From assembly GCA_030549335.1 (NCBI GenBank), contig CM060184.1, positions 43,737,909 through 43,801,908 on the forward strand: 64,000 nt of DNA. Reading direction: 5' to 3'. The DNA comes from Pontederia crassipes (lineage: Eukaryota; Streptophyta; Magnoliopsida; Commelinales; Pontederiaceae). Below, one piece after another: positions 62,541-64,000 of this stretch; position 1 is the first letter of the stretch, and every line of letters starts with the position of its first letter. Under the pieces are notes generated by a model. The model did not search any database. It was not told the DNA's origin and worked only from the letters and a program-made list of their open reading frames with translations. Position numbers and translations under genes: made by a program.

Positions 62541-64000
62541 GTGTTTCGCTGAGGTTCGGTCCATGATTCCAAGGTACACGTGCGCTCATTCAGAGTTAGT
62601 AGAAAAAGCCTCGACGATCCACTTTCATGTCAAAGGGTATTCCGCAACCTCATATTTATATGTGTTGTAAATTCAACATTACTATTAGAACTTTTTCTGA
62701 TTTTTCTCGAACTCGTGATTGTGTCAAAAATAATATTTGTTATTATTTTTTAGATTCACGTATTTCAATTATATGACCAAAATCGATGCACAAGTAGTTT
62801 TGTTGTCACAAATATATTATGGATGAACCTAAACCATAATATATTTTTTCTAGTTTATTTTAATTTTTTTTACAAAATTTTTAAATTTATTTCACCTTGT
62901 GCCATAGAAAAAAAGAAGAGGACTTATTCCCTCAGACACAAGGCCTGCTGGGATGGCTCAGAATGGATGCACCCATGTGAAGTGGTGGCTGGGCGCTAGA
63001 GAGACCTAATAAATAGTTTTTTCTTTTGTGATTTTCATCGAAATATTAAAAAATAGAAAATAGAAAATTTCTATTTTTAAATGTTAAAAATTAGGAAAAA
63101 TATGTATTTTTTTAGAAATATTTCTTTTAATTTTAAAATATTGCCTGCAATTTAACACTATTAAAATAAATTATTTGTTGATTTAGTGCAATACAAATAA
63201 TTTAGATTTGCATGTAATTACAAATATTGTCTAATAAATGTGTTATCGTGCATGAAATAAATATTCCCATCTATGTATGTCATAATGATATTTAATTTTG
63301 TGTAAATTTAATTATGGAAGACATTTGAATAATTTGAATTTGAATTCAAAATTGGAATGCCCAAAATTTATTATGCAAATTGCGAATTTGAATTTAAATT
63401 CGGTATGTCCAAATTTGTTAATCATGATAACTTGCGTAAAATTTCAAATTGAATTGAAATAAATAAATTGAACTAACTCTTTTTGTAAGAATTAATTAAC
63501 ATGTATGACAATGTTATTTTTGACTATATGCTAAAATCAATGTTTTATGCAAGCATATACTAAAGAATAATTAGTTGGTCTAATTATACTATATGGTATA
63601 AAATAATACATGAAACATATGTACTTCTTTTGTTGGACTAAAGCATCTTGATATTCAAATATTGTCACAATAACCAATATTTTTCTTTTGAATGGTGTGT
63701 GACACCAAATGTATGTGTAGAAAGGTTTCGAGGAACTGACATGATGCATTGTTGACACAGTTCAGAAATAGGATTGATGTACGATAGTGGCAGCATAATT
63801 TTTTTTATTTGAGGCCGAGACGAAGGATAGTGCGCGTTTATTTAATTGCACCCCTCTGGGAAGAGCCCCCAATTGCACTAGTCACATTATTATCTTGGTG
63901 AGATTAGAAATAATTTAGTGTGCCAAACAGAATGGTATTTCTTGGAGATAGTGTGAGATGAGTGTGAGTATAGCAATATCTTGATGTCACTACTTCATAA
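62541..64000. other. Intergenic or intronic, nothing recognised
   Basis: AT-rich, no splice-bounded coding block, tRNA or clear repeat seen up to the window end. Confidence 0.5.

Overview
This is nuclear DNA of a flowering plant. It shows plant Ty3/gypsy, Ty1/copia, L1, RTE and MITE families, GT-AG introns, an R2R3-MYB gene and plant-type housekeeping genes. The SERP1/RAMP4 protein reads most like monocot versions, so a non-grass monocot is my best guess, with low confidence. About two thirds of the window is recognisable transposon sequence, mostly dead.

Layout. 1-13.7 kb: a minus-strand Tekay/Del-like chromovirus (both LTRs, tRNA-Met primer site, gag, protease, start of RT). Its remaining pol has been replaced by an Athila element that lacks its 5' end. 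14.2-17.4 kb: SERP1/RAMP4 gene, plus strand, three exons, with its start codon as the last three bases of exon 1. 18.1-19.4 kb: 5'-truncated RTE LINE. 19.4-23.5 kb: AT-rich tandem repeat split by copia (SIRE-like) LTR remains, then a gypsy LTR fragment. 24-29.4 kb: long decayed L1 LINE. 29.8-31.0 kb: GC-rich broken coding sequence split by a hAT-type MITE. 33.4-34.9 kb: intact R2R3-MYB gene (subgroup 2 type), three exons. 35-41.6 kb: degenerate repeats, a TRIM and a decayed Athila/Tat remnant. 43.7-50.0 kb: minus-strand SAM-domain gene, reconstructed here from three small exons spread over 6.3 kb, whose first intron holds an L1 and an RTE-derived insertion. 52.0-57.4 kb: dead Ty1/copia element. 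57.4-64 kb: intergenic, with two possible orphan minus-strand exons and four Tourist-like MITEs arranged as two abutting pairs.

Three host genes are well supported: SERP1/RAMP4 (ER translocon stabilisation under stress), MYB (transcription factor), and a 125-residue SAM-domain protein of unknown function. They look independent of each other. I found no rRNA, tRNA or CRISPR, and nothing that I would call a new multi-gene system. The most informative non-standard signals are small. They are a 23-bp-period array of four hairpins with covarying stems in the chromovirus LTR, LINE 3'-end hairpins with a tail-only insertion, a 26-bp RTE-tail insertion with a target duplication, and MITEs that share target-site duplications.

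All exon boundaries, duplications and alignments were read by eye. Clade names come from recognisable motifs, not database searches.
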